From positions 16,545,701-16,609,700 of the forward strand of contig OZ024888.1 of the NCBI GenBank assembly GCA_964017195.1: DNA of 64,000 nt. Reading direction: 5' to 3'. Position 1 is the first letter of the stretch. Every line of letters starts with the position of its first letter. The translations under genes were made by a program, and so were the position numbers. This DNA is from Siderastrea radians. Lineage: Eukaryota > Cnidaria > Anthozoa > Scleractinia > Rhizangiidae. The notes under the pieces were generated by a model, which saw only the letters and a list, made by a program, of their open reading frames with translations, did no database searches and was not told where the DNA came from. Positions 24,420-38,200 of this stretch are shown piece by piece.

Positions 24420-27398
24420 TATACTTTTCCAGTGACAGACCGCCGCGTCTCTGGATACAGGAGCAGCTCCCCGAGTGCAGCATTTCAGTTTAACTTCTTC
24501 GCAAACACTTTGACCCGTTAATCATGCGGAGGCTGTATGTGTTACTTGGGCTAATGGCAGCCATACGGCCGGCGCCCTAAACGAATCCACTCTTATGGAA
24601 AGCTAACCAATCGAATATAGCGTAACTGATAATTTAACGCAGCCGTGTTGAGTCACGTAACATACCTGCTTGTGGCCAGATAGGGAGACGCCACCTCCCT
24701 TTGGGTGCCTCGCTCCACACGGCCAAAACTTTAGACTGACCCACAAAACCTGAAATTGTTCTGTGAATCCCGGTTTGGCGGCAGTCGGTTGCTTGTAGAA
24801 CCTTTTTGCAACGAGATGCCCGGCTATACTACACTTTCCAGGTTAAGTAAACTTCGATAAAGTGAAACGAGATTAGCGCCAGTAGGAACAAGCTCTATTT
24901 CATTTGTTTGCAACAGTTTGCCAGTCAGTTCCAACAAACATTTTTTTAATGTTCCGATGTTCACCAACTTGAGACTGCCAACAGTTTAGTTTTCCCAGTA
25001 GTCTCAGCATGGCAGTTGAAGTCTTTTCCCTCACCTAAACTTAACGTTACATATAGACAGTTATATCTGTTCATATTTCGGTTGCTTGGCATTTGTAGCA
25101 AAAGAAGAAGCAATAGCGTAGCAATACCGTCTGCGTAGATCAGTGAAGGGGTCCCAAGGGTGACCTCTAGAACGGGTTTTGACTGCAGGTTACCCATTCT
25201 AAACAGCTGTTACTATATCAAAGAGAAAATAGATCTTCAAAATTCCGTACCATAGGGCATTGTAGGTTTTTCTGCTCTGGTGCCACAAATTTCATCCATA
25301 GGGTGAACAAATGTTCTGCAAATTTGTGTTTATATATATGGTCACTGGCAGCTTGATTTACCAGTGTGCTATTATGGAGGTTTGAGAAGATAATATGAAC
25401 TTTAAGGATCAACTGTGATGTTTGCTAGTTGCCAGTCAAGTTGAGCCACAAAGCATTTATTACTGAAGACAATTTAGATGAAGTAACCAACAGGAACTGT
25501 AAATACTGTAAATATTAAGTGACTAACATCTACTTATGTAGTACCATCTTGTAAAAATATGACATAAGCCCTAATGGATTGACGCCCTAGACGTCACGAA
25601 TGGGAACCGGAAGACAACTGTTTTCTTTTTTGCGTACGACGAGCCGCATCGAGCTAATCTCATTAAGTGTTTGATTTACGGTTGCTAGCGAAAATATTTT
25701 ATTACTCAAGGTCATGTGTTAATAGAAAAGAGTCCATTTCAGTACATTGGTGATCGACGTTACTAGACAAATAACTGTTGATAGCTGTATGAGCAACATT
25801 GCTTGTGATAACCTGTATTAATAAGACACAAGCCCTAATGGGTTGACGCCCTAGACGTCTCAAATGGGAACCAGAAGTCAACTGTTGTCTTTTTTGCCTG
25901 TTGTGACGTCTGCGTGTTGTGCCATTGTGTAATGTGCCCCAAAAGTCAAAAAAAGAGTATTCTTATTTCGCGGTGTGAACCACAAGGGCGCCCAAAACCC
26001 CCTTCTTCCTAAAATTGGTATAGATGGAGCTTAAAGGAACCATGTCACAGCGTTTTCATTCATTTTTCTGATCTGACAAAATTATTTTCGCATTAACGGA
26101 AACCTCAAAATAATAGTTTCCTAAGGTAGAAAAACACCAAAGAAGTAATAATTAACCAAAACCAAACAAGGATGGTTACGACTGAGGGAGATTAAGACGG
26201 ATTACGAATGACAAACTTGAAAAAAATTGCCAGCTTTTTCAAGTTGCGTTATCCGTGACGTAGCTCCTTTAAGTACAACCCAAAAAGAACAAATTCTAGA
26301 TCATGATTTACTAATACATTAGTAAAATAAATATACGGAATGCAACACAAACAGTTATTTGGATGTGTTGTGTTGCTCCCCTGTGACGTGCGGAAACAAA
26401 TTTGTTTCATACCAGTAAATGCATACGTTACATGCAGTAACTAGTAAATAGTAATTAAGAGATGCGATTAGATATCTCAATGTATTACAAATGCTAAAGT
26501 GCTGATAAAATCGTAACTGCAAACGTGTATTATATACTACATGTGCTTAAATTTTTTCAACTTAGCTATTGCTCTTGTTTTCTTTTTCTTTTTACCATGG
26601 ATGTATCAAACTATACGCCTAACGTTTTAATTTTTTACTCCAGTTTCGTTAGTTTCCTCGATGTGTCAATTGGAAACAATAATGAAATATGACACCCAGC
26701 GAACGTGCACATCGTATAGCACATTGCATATACACACAACAATACGAAACAAAAGGTGCACTTGGATGAATTGGATGTATTGATGGCGTTGTCAACACTG
26801 ACTAAAATTTTGGATAAACAACTTCCTTCGCTCGCACAAAATACTGTCAAATATAGAAATACCACGAGAAAGAACACTAGGCACTTGTTCTCGTAAACGA
26901 AATGCTTCTAGTAAAAAAAGGAACACCAAGAGCAAGACATCAAGTCACTTTGTTAAAAGGAGAATAGACCATAAATGAGCTTTTGGCGATTGTCCCAACA
27001 CCCATAGAGTAATTGCACAAAATGTAGATTAATGTTAAACAAAACATACCGAACGTTTAGTCTCTCAGCCTCCTTTCCACCTGTAAACTGAATGCGAAGT
27101 GACCCATTGAGCTGATACGGAAATGTAGCACTATACCCCAAGCCTCCGGCTCGGACTAGTTTTGATCACTCACTAAGCGCTTAGAGTGGTCTGGAAAAGA
27201 GGCTGGTAGTTTATCTTGACCAGATTGATAAGGCGTAATCATGGGAAAATGTTAGTCAAATTGTGAAACCGCTTAAGGACGGTTTTTGAATAAACTTCGT
27301 CATCTTTGTCCTCTAAATAAAGATAGTTATTATACTGAATAAATGATATAGTTCTCCACTTCAGAAGGTCAGTAAAGCCTCTTCCACGTGATCCCACT
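24420..27398. other. Intergenic between GPCR 2 and gene 2
   Basis: No gene recognised. A direct repeat is present: about 90 bases at 25561-25650 recur at 25826-25912 (sharing TTGACGCCCTAGACGTC). It may be the remains of a transposable element. Polyadenylation of gene 2 must occur near 27.2-27.4 kb. Confidence 0.45.
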
Positions 27399-27850
27399 CT
27401 AAGGAGAAACCCGCTCGCAAATAAAGCCAAGTCTTTCATCACATCTCAGATCATTCCACTCTGCATCCCAAACAAAAACCTTGCCTTCTGATGAACGACG
27501 TCCAAACCGTATGGAGCCACAATTTTCATTGCCGCCATAGTTGTCAGGATTTGCCTCATGCCAGTTTTTGTACTTGCCGCTTAATAAACTACCATCCGTC
27601 CATCTCCATTCGCCTTCTTTCTCCTCGTCACTCAATCCAATCCAGTAAGCTATAAATAAAAAACCTGATGGAGAAGACGCAGATGTCTTCAGGAAAGTCG
27701 TTTTGATGAATTCATTCTCGTCTGCTGTTTCAATCTTCACCAGTTCCGCTCCGACCTCCTTGCATTTTTCTCGTGCTTTGTTCCAAGTCTCGCCCCTTGT
27801 GAAAAGCAGGTAGCATGAGCCATCCAAGGAACCTGTTCTGGTAAAGCATT
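27399..27850 (-). CDS. Gene 2 exon 9: C-type lectin domain and stop
   Basis: 452 bases after acceptor TACATTAG, ending FICERVSP and TAG at 27399-27401. All lectin landmarks are present: CYLLFTRGETWNKA, YWIGLSDEE, the calcium/sugar loop EANPDN (NPD where EPN or QPD is usual), WND in AEWNDLRC, and the final C. It should bind glycans in a calcium-dependent way; specificity cannot be read from NPD alone. Confidence 0.88.
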
Positions 27851-29213
27851 CTAATGTACAAGAAAAACGATAATTTAATTCGAATTTCAGTTCATAGAAC
27901 ATTTCTCGTGATAGGTCATGGAAAGAGATCAGTTAACGCTCATGATTCCTAGAGCTCTCACAGCCAAAAACAGAACAACAACAGCAACAACAACTGAACA
28001 GCAACAACAACAACAGCAACGACAACAGCAACAACATTCATGAAGGACCCAAGTCTTAGTTATCGATGGTCAAGTGTCTGAAATTCATTTTACGAAAATG
28101 AGTTGTCCATAAGTTCTTTGCCAACGAGACCCGCAGCGCCGATTTTTGCTTTGAGTTTATGTGTGACCAGATTGAGAGGAAAAATTGTTTTTACCTTTTC
28201 ACTCCAAGAGTTATGAAGACATTTAATTCTAACTGTTGAGTCTGTGGATTGGAATCTAAGGTGTGACCATTCAAATGAGACCTTTCAGCAGTACATTCTT
28301 ATGGTACTATTTATATTTAAGTATTTTACAAAATGAAATTTAGGATTTGCCTTAAATTTTCAATTTAGACACTCTTGGAAGTAAAGGCGTTGAAGTGGAA
28401 TCTGGTTAATCTGATTACCAATGGGCCACTGTCATCTGGCCTTGTTAACTGGGTGGCGGAATTGACCTAGCTTGTCTGTCAGAAAAGCAAAGGATAGTGG
28501 CTGAAGGAAAACAAAGACGGTTACATTTCCCGAGGAAGAATGTGACACAAAAAATTAAGTGCAAAAGATTAAGTGTACCGTTCACCCTGTAGTGTATACA
28601 TGGAATACAAAGGAGTGTCTACATTTGTTTTGTGTGCTCAGTTTGAATGGCTACTAATTTGCAAAGGAAAAGCTTAGTGGGTTAAATGTATTTAACTTTT
28701 GGTCGTATTAAGTTCACTTGGTGAGTGCAGTAGAGGAGTCTTTACAACGACGAATGCCTGGTCATTTATTTGAGTGCGAATAAAGTGGCCGTAATAGCGG
28801 GGTGGCCGTAGAACGGGTTCTACGTAATTATTTAGACACTCCCTAATTATGAAAAATGCATGAAGCTGCACTGCAAAATTTATGGGATGTTTTTGTAGTA
28901 TATACTGACCTATCGGAGTGCAGATCTATGTGAGGTTGTCTGTTAATACTTGTTAATATTTTATGTCACTTTGATTAAGTCATTTCATTCTTTTTTGCCT
29001 GTAATGATATCTATTTTATCGACGCTTTCTGTTTCTGATGCACAAATACTGGTGAAATTAAAAATGAAGGAACTATGCCTTTTCGAAGAGCTGAAAACAA
29101 ATGAAAAACCTTGGAATATGAAATCGTTAGTTTTGAATTGCGTTGGGTGTGACACAGAGATTAGCAGTTACAACAGTCAAATTCACATTTTTAGCAATTT
29201 TTTCTCTCATAAT

Positions 29214-29268
<55 letters not shown>

Positions 29269-32200
29269 TCCAATTGCTTTTAGGGGAAATAATCTGAAAT
29301 AAGTGCAGGCTGAATGAATACAATTAGCACTTTGGCTGGTCTATGTTGCTTTGAGAATGATAGTGCGGCCATATAAAAAGATTTGTGTCAGAACCACCCA
29401 AAAATATCAAATGTGCTTATATCGTAAGAATCAGGTTGTGAAAACCTTGCAACGAAATGCACAGTTGAATATCAAATGTAGAGTGATGTGTTCGCTTAAG
29501 CCAACACACCACTATATATGATTTTTGTCGCTGGATCTGAGACTTTTTTAAAGCCGTCTAAAAGTGACAACAAAGGCTGTCGAATAATTCGACATTACCG
29601 TACCGTAACAGCCATAGAGTTCTACTCTCATGGAGATGTGATTATTCCATTCTGTTGGTACAAAACGAATGTAACGTGCACTGATTGGTGGGTTAAGGTT
29701 ATGGTAAACAATCGTATCCCTGTCTGTGTTTCCATCAAATATCTAAAAAAAAGTAAGATATAACAAGTCGTTAGAGACCTAGTATTTACCGTGTTTTATC
29801 CTGCTGTGCAGGAGTTTTCTGGAGGACAAGCACTAGATTAATTGGGGCTTGTGTTCGACCACCATCTTGGATTGGCAAAACATAGAGGGTTGGCATGCCA
29901 CGTTCAGCATCATGCCTACACCGAATTATTCTAACTCCTAATTATAATTTAATCCAATATGACGGACTTATCATGGGGGAATAGTTAGAGTTTGTTCACC
30001 AAAATACGCTACACAGGCTAATGTGAGATAACAATGAATATACAATAAATCATATATGTGAACTGAGATGTGAACGAGATGAAATGAAATGGAGAAAATG
30101 ATCCTCGCAGTGATAAATACATTTAAAAAAATTGCAATTAAGCCTGAACAAATTTCGAGGCTTTGGACAGGATTTGAACTCATGACCTTCATGCTGCTAG
30201 TGTGATGCTCAAACCAACTGAGATAACAAGGCCTCATATGTTGGGAGCGGCCAATTGTGAGTTCAAATACTCCGTAAAATAGTGTTTAATTTAAACTCAC
30301 AATTGGCCGCTCCCATTATATGAGACCCTGTTATCTCATTTGATTGGAGAATCCATCATACCACCAGCGGGAATCTCTTTAATTGTATACATCACTGTGA
30401 GGATCATTTTCGCCGTTTGACAGGCTATTGTGCTAAAAAAATATGGGGGAATTAAAAATTTATTTATTTTTATATTTTGTTTACTAAAATACGCCTACAC
30501 TGTAGGCTGATGTGTTAAGACCCACTGTTTTTTTTTAATTTCGATTTTATCGTAATCACAAGTAAGGGTTTTCAATGCAAAACAATAATTGGGTCAAATC
30601 TGTAACCAAGTTTGTTACAGTATACAGTAGTAAGAAAACAGTAAAAGGAAAGAAAGGAAGAGAAAAAGAAAAAAAAATGGAAAACAAGCAAACAAGAAAA
30701 AAAGGAAACAAAAGAAAAGAAAAAGAAAGAATAGAGGATCAAAGAAACAGACCAAAAAAATTATAAGATTTAAGTACAGTGCACCAGTTGATGGTATGTT
30801 CTTTATCTGGAAAATTTGCCAATGATTTCAAAAAATATAACTGCTTGAGGTGTTTTAGCACAGGTGGTCAGATGTAATTTGCTTGTTAGATAAAAATGAA
30901 GCATTGTAAGAGGTTAAAACCGTTTTTGAAAACTTTAAGATGAAATGTGTTTTAATGCTGTAAAAAACGAGAACAACAAAACCTACTCTATAAGACGGTG
31001 CCTAAAAGGATTAAAAATTCAACATATCACGCAGAAAATGATTTTGACCCACGCGCTGCTTTGAACGAAAATATAAGAAGGTTAAGAAATACAATAACCT
31101 TCACATAGCTTGTAAAAATATAGACGGATACTTTTCCCTTGAACATTTATATCTTTCACGAATCTCAGTTTCTTTTGAGCAGTAGTTGCATGCCAAAAAC
31201 ATCTTGCAAATTTTCGCGCCAAATAAAGGCAATATCTTCTAAAATAACAAAAAATTCAAGCTACACATTTAAGGTGACGTATTTTCAGAATGTTTCGCCG
31301 ATGAAGCGAAATAAATCCTGACTTTGGTGATATATTTGTACTTCACCTTGTCGGTGTTTTGCCCTTGTTCCCTGCAATACTGGTAGCTTCGAGTGTCGTT
31401 ACTGTACTGCAGCTTGTACTTGGTCACCCACTGCCCAATGCTGTAACCATTTCTCCCTTGAGTCGCGACACGTGTAACTGTGACTTGCGGACTACTGAGA
31501 TCAATTTGGAGCCATTGATTGGCATCATTTGTTTTAGCAGACCAAGCTCCTGTTTTGCCTTTATCTGCTTGGAAGTTCAGCCTGCCCTGGATGGCGGCGT
31601 GATTGACATCCTGCTCTGAAGAGGCACTGATTTGTCCGTCAGAAATTGCATGATTTTCCACGCCAAGGGCATTTTGGCATTCTAAATATTTTATAGAAGA
31701 TAGAGCACTGCAATCATTATTTGTCTGGTGGATTAACCCTGCTCATTACAACACAAAGTAATAGGACACAATACAATACAGTGGCCATTAGCCGGCCGTC
31801 TCCATGTGGCGACCGCCGGTTTATAAAATGGAACGGTTTCCTCTTTCTTGCGTCAGTTGGCTTAACATACGAGCAAAGTGCTGTAAAGCTTGTGGTACGG
31901 GTACTTAAGAGCGTTACTGTCTTATATAAGACGTATGCGCATGTTAGTCTGCTGACTGTAACCTTCATGTTTCTTGACTTGTGATGTACAGTATTTAAGA
32001 TATGAACGGTGAAGGGTTGTTAAGTGTGGGGTTTCAGCATTTGTCTTGTATAACGCATGCGCAACTGAGTTAAGCAGCTAATAGGATTGAATGCGAAATT
32101 GGCTGTGTTGTCTGATCTAGTTAGTGGTTATGGTGAAAATTTTTTTGGCGCGGGAGTTTTGTTATGGGGATTGACATATTGAGGGATGTAAAAATGTGTA

Positions 32201-35200
32201 AATGTAAGGAGCATATCATGCTTATGTGAATGTGATTTGCTTTGAAAGTTGCGTTTTGTATAGCACCGGTATAATATTGTGCTGCGTGAGAGGCAGTTTC
32301 CCTTGGCGTTTTATGGGGGGATGGTTTCCTAAGTGGATTGTAAGTTTTCTTATTGGATAACCTGTATTTCGCAGAGGAGAGAAACGACAGCTGTGTTTGC
32401 AGCTTATTGGCACGGAACGGTGGCTTAGGAAGAGAAGGGATTGGCACTAGTATGATGATGCAATTAGTGGATTGCACCATCGATACATCATAGTAATTGA
32501 GAAGGGAGAGAGATGAGTGTTTATTTGACGCGAGAAGTTGGTTTTAATTGCGTAAAGACGAAGGAATCGGTCATTAATAAGGAGATCAATTAATAAGGTA
32601 GCTGTTACGAGTCTTAAAGTCAAAAAATAACTGAATATTATCAAGCGATGTGTGTGGTTTGCGTGTAGTGTTGGTTGGGTTTGAGGTAATTTAAGCAGTT
32701 CCGAGTCAACTTGTTTACTTTGCATGGGGATTCCCGGGTTAGCAAACCAGATTTCAACATCACGTCATGAGATATGCCTTAACGTTCCCCAGACTCTGAC
32801 GATCTGCTCGAGCTCGTGTTTATCAAGCGTTATATTTTGATTCTACTGCTATATTAACGGTCTAGGCACAACAGTAAATATTTCATCATCCCTTTGTAAG
32901 CATCCTCATTTGTGGTCAAATTTATACCGACCTTCAACGTTTGAGTGAATTTGCGTTTTTCAGCAGAAATAAAAAGCGATAAGAAGGATAAGCTGAGTCA
33001 TCAGAGTTTAAACGTTACGTCATCCAGTAACGCCATAGTCAAAATATTGTGTCACAAAATCACACTTTTCGTCACGCCGGTTCGTATAAATACAGGATCG
33101 CGCTAACATTTGTGAAACTTAGGGGTGGGGAGGGTCAGAAGGGCCGGTTAAGATGCCCATTGGGCTTTTTTGTTCAGTTATATAATGTGTAATTGAATAG
33201 GTGACTCGCAGGGATGCCTTACAGTAAAATTGAGCAGCTTTTCCTTAACCGAGGTAATAAACATAAAACGTACATGAGCTATGATGAATTGTGCAGTTAT
33301 TCTTGCTTATTGGCGTTTGTGGTATGTTTCGTAGAATGAGGTTCGGTCGAAAATTGGGAGTTCGAAAAATCGAAGGTGGCACGAAATCACGCTTGATTTA
33401 CGAGGTATTGTTTTATAGCAACCAGGAAAGCAAACAGAAATACCATGGCACTCTTGTACAGTTTTTAGCTTCATTTGAATGGTCACACGTTCGGATTTTA
33501 CGCAAGACTCAAAAGTAAGAACCACCTCGTCAACATGACAAACAGCAGCTACAGGAGAGCCAGGCAGAATGAGACCACTCGACTGAAAGGCACTAAGCAG
33601 TACTTTCCTTGGTACTGTTTACTGTGTAATAGAAGGTGGTTTTACCCTTTGAGTCTGAGAATAAAATCTTGACGTGTGATCATTCAAATGAAAGCTACGT
33701 ATACTGAGTGGTACTTTCCTGCTCGTTCGAGAAATCGAAGGCAAAATTCTTATAAATTTCTTGCATGGGTTGGGGGGGGGGGGGGCAGGCAAGAATTGGT
33801 TCGAAATATCGGGCTTTCGAAAAATTGAGGGTTCGAAAATTGGGGGTGAAATTACAGTGGTTGTGATAACCTCAAGCAGATAACTGATAATTGCTGTGAA
33901 TGCCGGAATGCAATGAATGCACAGTTGAATATCAAATGTAGAGTGATGTGTTCGCTTAAGCCAACACACCACTGTATATGATTTTTGTCGCTGGATCTGA
34001 GACCTTTTTAAAGCCGTCTAAAAGTGACAACAAAGGCTGTCGAATACATTCGACATTACCGTACCGTAACAGCCATAGAGTTCTACTCTCATGGAGATGT
34101 GATCATTCCAGTCTGTTGGTACAAAACGAATGTAACGTGCACTGATTGGTGGGTCAAGGTTATGGTAAACAATCGTATCCTCGTCTGTGTTTCCATCAAA
34201 TATCTAAAACAAAAGTAAGATATAACAAATCGTTAGAGACCTAGTATTTACTGTGTTTTAGCCTGCGGTGCAGGGGTTTTCTGGTGGACAAGCACTAGAT
34301 TAATTGGGGCTTGTGTTCGACCGCCATCTTGGATTGGCAAAACGTAGAGGGTTGGCATGCCACGTTCAGCATCATGCCTACACCGAATTATTCTAGCTCC
34401 TAGTTTAATCTAATATGACGGACTTACCATAAGTGAATAGTTAGAGTTTGTTCATCAAAGTACGGCCACACAGGGTAATGTGAGATAATTAACAATTATC
34501 CTGCGAAATCGCGCGGAATATCACCTGATACTTAGCCGACGAGGCCGTAGGCCGAGTTGGCTAAATCAGGGGATATTCCGCAAGATTGAGCAGGATAATT
34601 GTTTTATTATTCAACAAATTCCCATCGCCTACCATTTTCAGAACGAGAAAAACTACAGCTCTATGATAAAAACGCTAAAAGCTAGCAACACATAAGCTTA
34701 ATAAAAATCAAAACAGAACTTCAAGAAATCGAAGTTTACTACCGTTCACTTAAAAAGACTTATTTACAAACTCATGTTTGGAAATGACAAGACAAAGGAA
34801 AAAAAATATTCTACCTTACCGAGAATAAGTCCTCTTCCTGTGAATTAAAATCTTTTCAACTTTAGTCTTTACAACTTTCCGTGAGCAAGTGTGTAGCCTG
34901 CTTCGTTCGCAATAGCATTTTCTTGGTTGAATTCTCATTATGAAAATTCCAAGTCAACCTCTGGATATCTTTGTGAGCTGAAGCAAATACTCGCTGACTT
35001 TTTGAGAGCATTTAATCGTGGAAAGTTTCTTCCAGAGAGTTAAAATTCACGGAGAACACTGCTAAAACTGCCTCGCTTTTCAAAATGGCCGCCAAACAAG
35101 CAGTAAAAGAAAATCTGCAGTGCACTTCCAAATATGGTCATTTACGTGTATCGCAGGATATCTGTCATGTAGGATGACAGATATTGAGGGCTTCCTTACC

Positions 35201-38200
35201 ATATATGGGCATAGTGACAATTTGTTGAATAATAACAATGAATATACGCTAAATCACATATGTGAACTGCGGAGATGAAATGAAATGGAGAAAATGAACC
35301 TCCCAGTGATGTATGCAATTAATGAATTTGCCATTAAGCCTGAAAAAAATTTGGAGCCCTAAGTCATGACCTTCATGATGCTAGCGTGATGCTCTAAACA
35401 AATGAGATAACAAGGCCTCAAGATGTTTGGAGCGGACAATTGTGAGTTCAAACTCCCGGTAAAGAGTAGTTGAAATCACAGTTGCGAAGCACCTAAACTC
35501 ATAATTGTCCGCTCCTGAAATATGAGGCCTTGGTATCTCGGTTGATTAGAGAATCCATCATACCACCAGTGTGAAGGTCACGAGCTCAATTCCCGTCCAA
35601 AGCCTCGAAATGTCAAGTTTAATGACAATGTTTTTAATTGCATACTTCACTGCGAGGATCATGTCGCCATTTGACAGGCTATTGTGTTAAAAACAAGCAT
35701 ATAAACAAACAGACGGACAGAGTAGTTATAAATATGGTACAATGTAAGTTAGTGCTATATCTTCCTTCTTTGGACAATTTGCCAATAATTTCAACTCAAA
35801 GGTAAGACTTCTTTAGTATTTCGGGACAGGTGTAATTGTTCTTGTTAGATGAAAATGAAACATTATAAGGGGTAAACGACAGTTTTTGAAAACTTCACGA
35901 TGGAAAGTGTCTTGAAATTATGCCGAATATATGAAATTCACGTATTTGAACTGCGGAATGAAGAAATTGTAAAGAAGATCCTCGCAGTTATTAACGCAAC
36001 TTATGCAGCTGCGAAAAGAAAGCCTGAAAAAATCAGGCTTGCCGGGATTAGAACCCTGACCTCTGCGATACCGGTGCATCGCTCTAACCAATTGAGCTAA
36101 CAAGCCAACTGGGAGCTGGTCTTGTTGCTGTAAAAGACGAGGACGACACAATAAAACCTTCGTTCACAACGTCTTACTCAGTAAATGATTCTTACGCACA
36201 CGCGGCTTCCAGCAAAAAATATTAAAGGATAATTTTAACTTTTTATTTGGCTTAAATCAAAATATAGACCGGGATAACTGTCCTTGGACATTGATCTGTT
36301 CCTCGAAGCTCAGTTTAATTTTCTTTCTCAGATGTGCAGCTGAGGGAAGAAACATCTGTGCAAATTTTGTCATAAGTAAAGGTTATTATTAAAGGTTAAA
36401 AGAAAACGTGCTGTAAAATTAAGGTAACATATTTCCAATATATTTCGGTACAGAAATTCCTAACTTTGGCGATATATTTGTACTTCACCTTGTCAGCGGT
36501 TTGCCCTTGTCTCCTGTAATACTGGTAGGTCAGGGTATCATTACTGTACTGCAGCTTGTACTTGGTCACCCACTGTTTGCATTGGCAACCATTTCTTCCT
36601 TGAGTCGCAACACGTGTAACTGTGACATGCAAACTACTGAGGTCAATTAGGAGCCATTGATGGACATCATTTGTTTTCGCAGACCAAGCGCCTGTTTTTC
36701 CATCACCTGCTTGGAAGTGCAGTCTGCCCTGGATGGCGGCATGATCTGCTGCCCACTCTGACGAGGCACTGATTTGTTCGTCAGAAATTGCACGGTTTTC
36801 CATGCCGAGGGCTTTATGGCATTCTAAATATTTGAAAGGAGTTAGAGTATTGCAATCATTATTTATTTAGTCAAAATATTGTGTCACAAAATCACACTTT
36901 TCGTCACGCCGGTTTGTATCAATACAGGATCGCGCTAACATTTGTGAAACCTAGGGGTGGAGAGGGTCAGAAGCCTTATTGAGAGACATTTGAGGTCGCT
37001 TCCTCTCATACGCCTTGATTTAGGGTTTGTTAGCCTCCGAGAACAGTCGAAGAATAAATAACGAGGATAAATTCGAAATCGAACACAGCTTTGCCTTCGA
37101 AAACAATTTCATCGGCTAGTCAAGGGATGAAAGACTGTGTACAACTTTCTCGTGGCGAAATATCAAAGAATTCAGTCTTTGTAATTATTTCAAGGAATCA
37201 CGTTTCGGCGAAATCCAGAACTCTTTGTGTCTTTCATCCAGAACATAGTGTCATTTTACAATATTCACCGTGGCTTAATTAAGAAGCGATGATAGCTTGA
37301 TTTCCAAGAGTTAAACGGATTTTCACACTTTCCCAAGAAAAGCCGAAAAAAACTCTGCGTGAAACGATACTTACGGTTAACGCTTTATCCGTCCCCTCAT
37401 GGCCGGTTAAAATGCCCATTGGGCTTTTTTGTTCAGTTACATAATGTGTAATTGAATAGGCGACTCGCAGGGATGCCTTACAGTAAAATTGAGCAGCTTT
37501 TCCTTAACCGAGGTAATAAACATAAAACGTACATGAGCTATGATGAATTGTGCAGTTATTCTTGCTTATTAGCGTTTGTGGTATGTTTCGTAGAATGAGG
37601 TTCGAAAAATTGGGAGTTCGAAAAATCGAAGGTGGCAAAAAATCACGCTTTTATAACAACCAGGAAAGCAAACAAAAATACCATGGCACTCTTGTACAGT
37701 TTTTAGCTTCATTTGAATGGTCACACGTTCGGATTTTACTCACGAGTCAAAAGTTAGAACCACCTCGTCAACATGACAAACAGCAGCTACAGGAGAGCCA
37801 GGCAGAATGAGACCACTCGACTGAAAGGCACTAAGCAGTACTTTCCTTGGTACTGTTTACTGTGTAATAGAAGCTGGTTCTACCCTTTGAGTCTGAGAAT
37901 AAAATCTTGACGTGTGATCATTCAAATGAAAGCTGCGTATACTGAGTGGTACTTTCTTGCGCGTTCGAGAAATCGAAGGTAAAATTCTTAGAAATTTCTT
38001 GCATGGGGGGGGGGGGGGCAAGAATTGGTTCGAAATATCGGGGGTTCGAAAAATTGAGGGTTTGAAAATATTCGGGGTAAACTACAGTGGTTGTGATAAC
38101 CCCAAGCAGATAATTGCTGTGAATGAATGCAATGAACTGAGTGTTTAAAGTTGCTTACCGGTAATAACTATCAGTGGCTTACCAGCTCAAATTAGTGTTC

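Larger units (their letters stand above)
27851..29603. other. Intron 8 of gene 2
   Basis: No exon recognised. It contains the AAC-type and GA microsatellites. Confidence 0.5.
29450..33910. repeat. Tandem duplication, unit B (carries discoidin 2)
   Basis: Begins near CACAGTTGAATATCAAATG at 29460 and is followed directly by unit A, which begins with the same string at 33920. Units share the two discoidin exons and flanking introns. Unit B has a private insertion of about 1.3 kb (31723-33035). Confidence 0.85.
33915..38115. repeat. Tandem duplication, unit A (carries discoidin 1)
   Basis: A direct copy of unit B. Private insertions here are 34489-35235 and about 36976-37400. Some tracts are nearly identical to unit B (33920-34480, 36880-36975, 37401-38110), while the tract around exon 5 is much more diverged. 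Confidence 0.85.

Noticed and set aside
28950..29297. Plus frame with Arg-Glu repeats
   Set aside because: The repeated part is the GA microsatellite; the rest has no support.
32121..32725. Minus-strand frames of 119 and 92 codons
   Set aside because: They lie in an insertion absent from the sister duplication unit; composition is repetitive and no transposon protein motif was found.
36036..36106. Functional tRNA-Thr(GGT) gene
   Set aside because: The anticodon stem has mismatched end pairs and position 33 is not T. It lies in an intron among other tRNA-like repeats, so I call it tRNA-like only.
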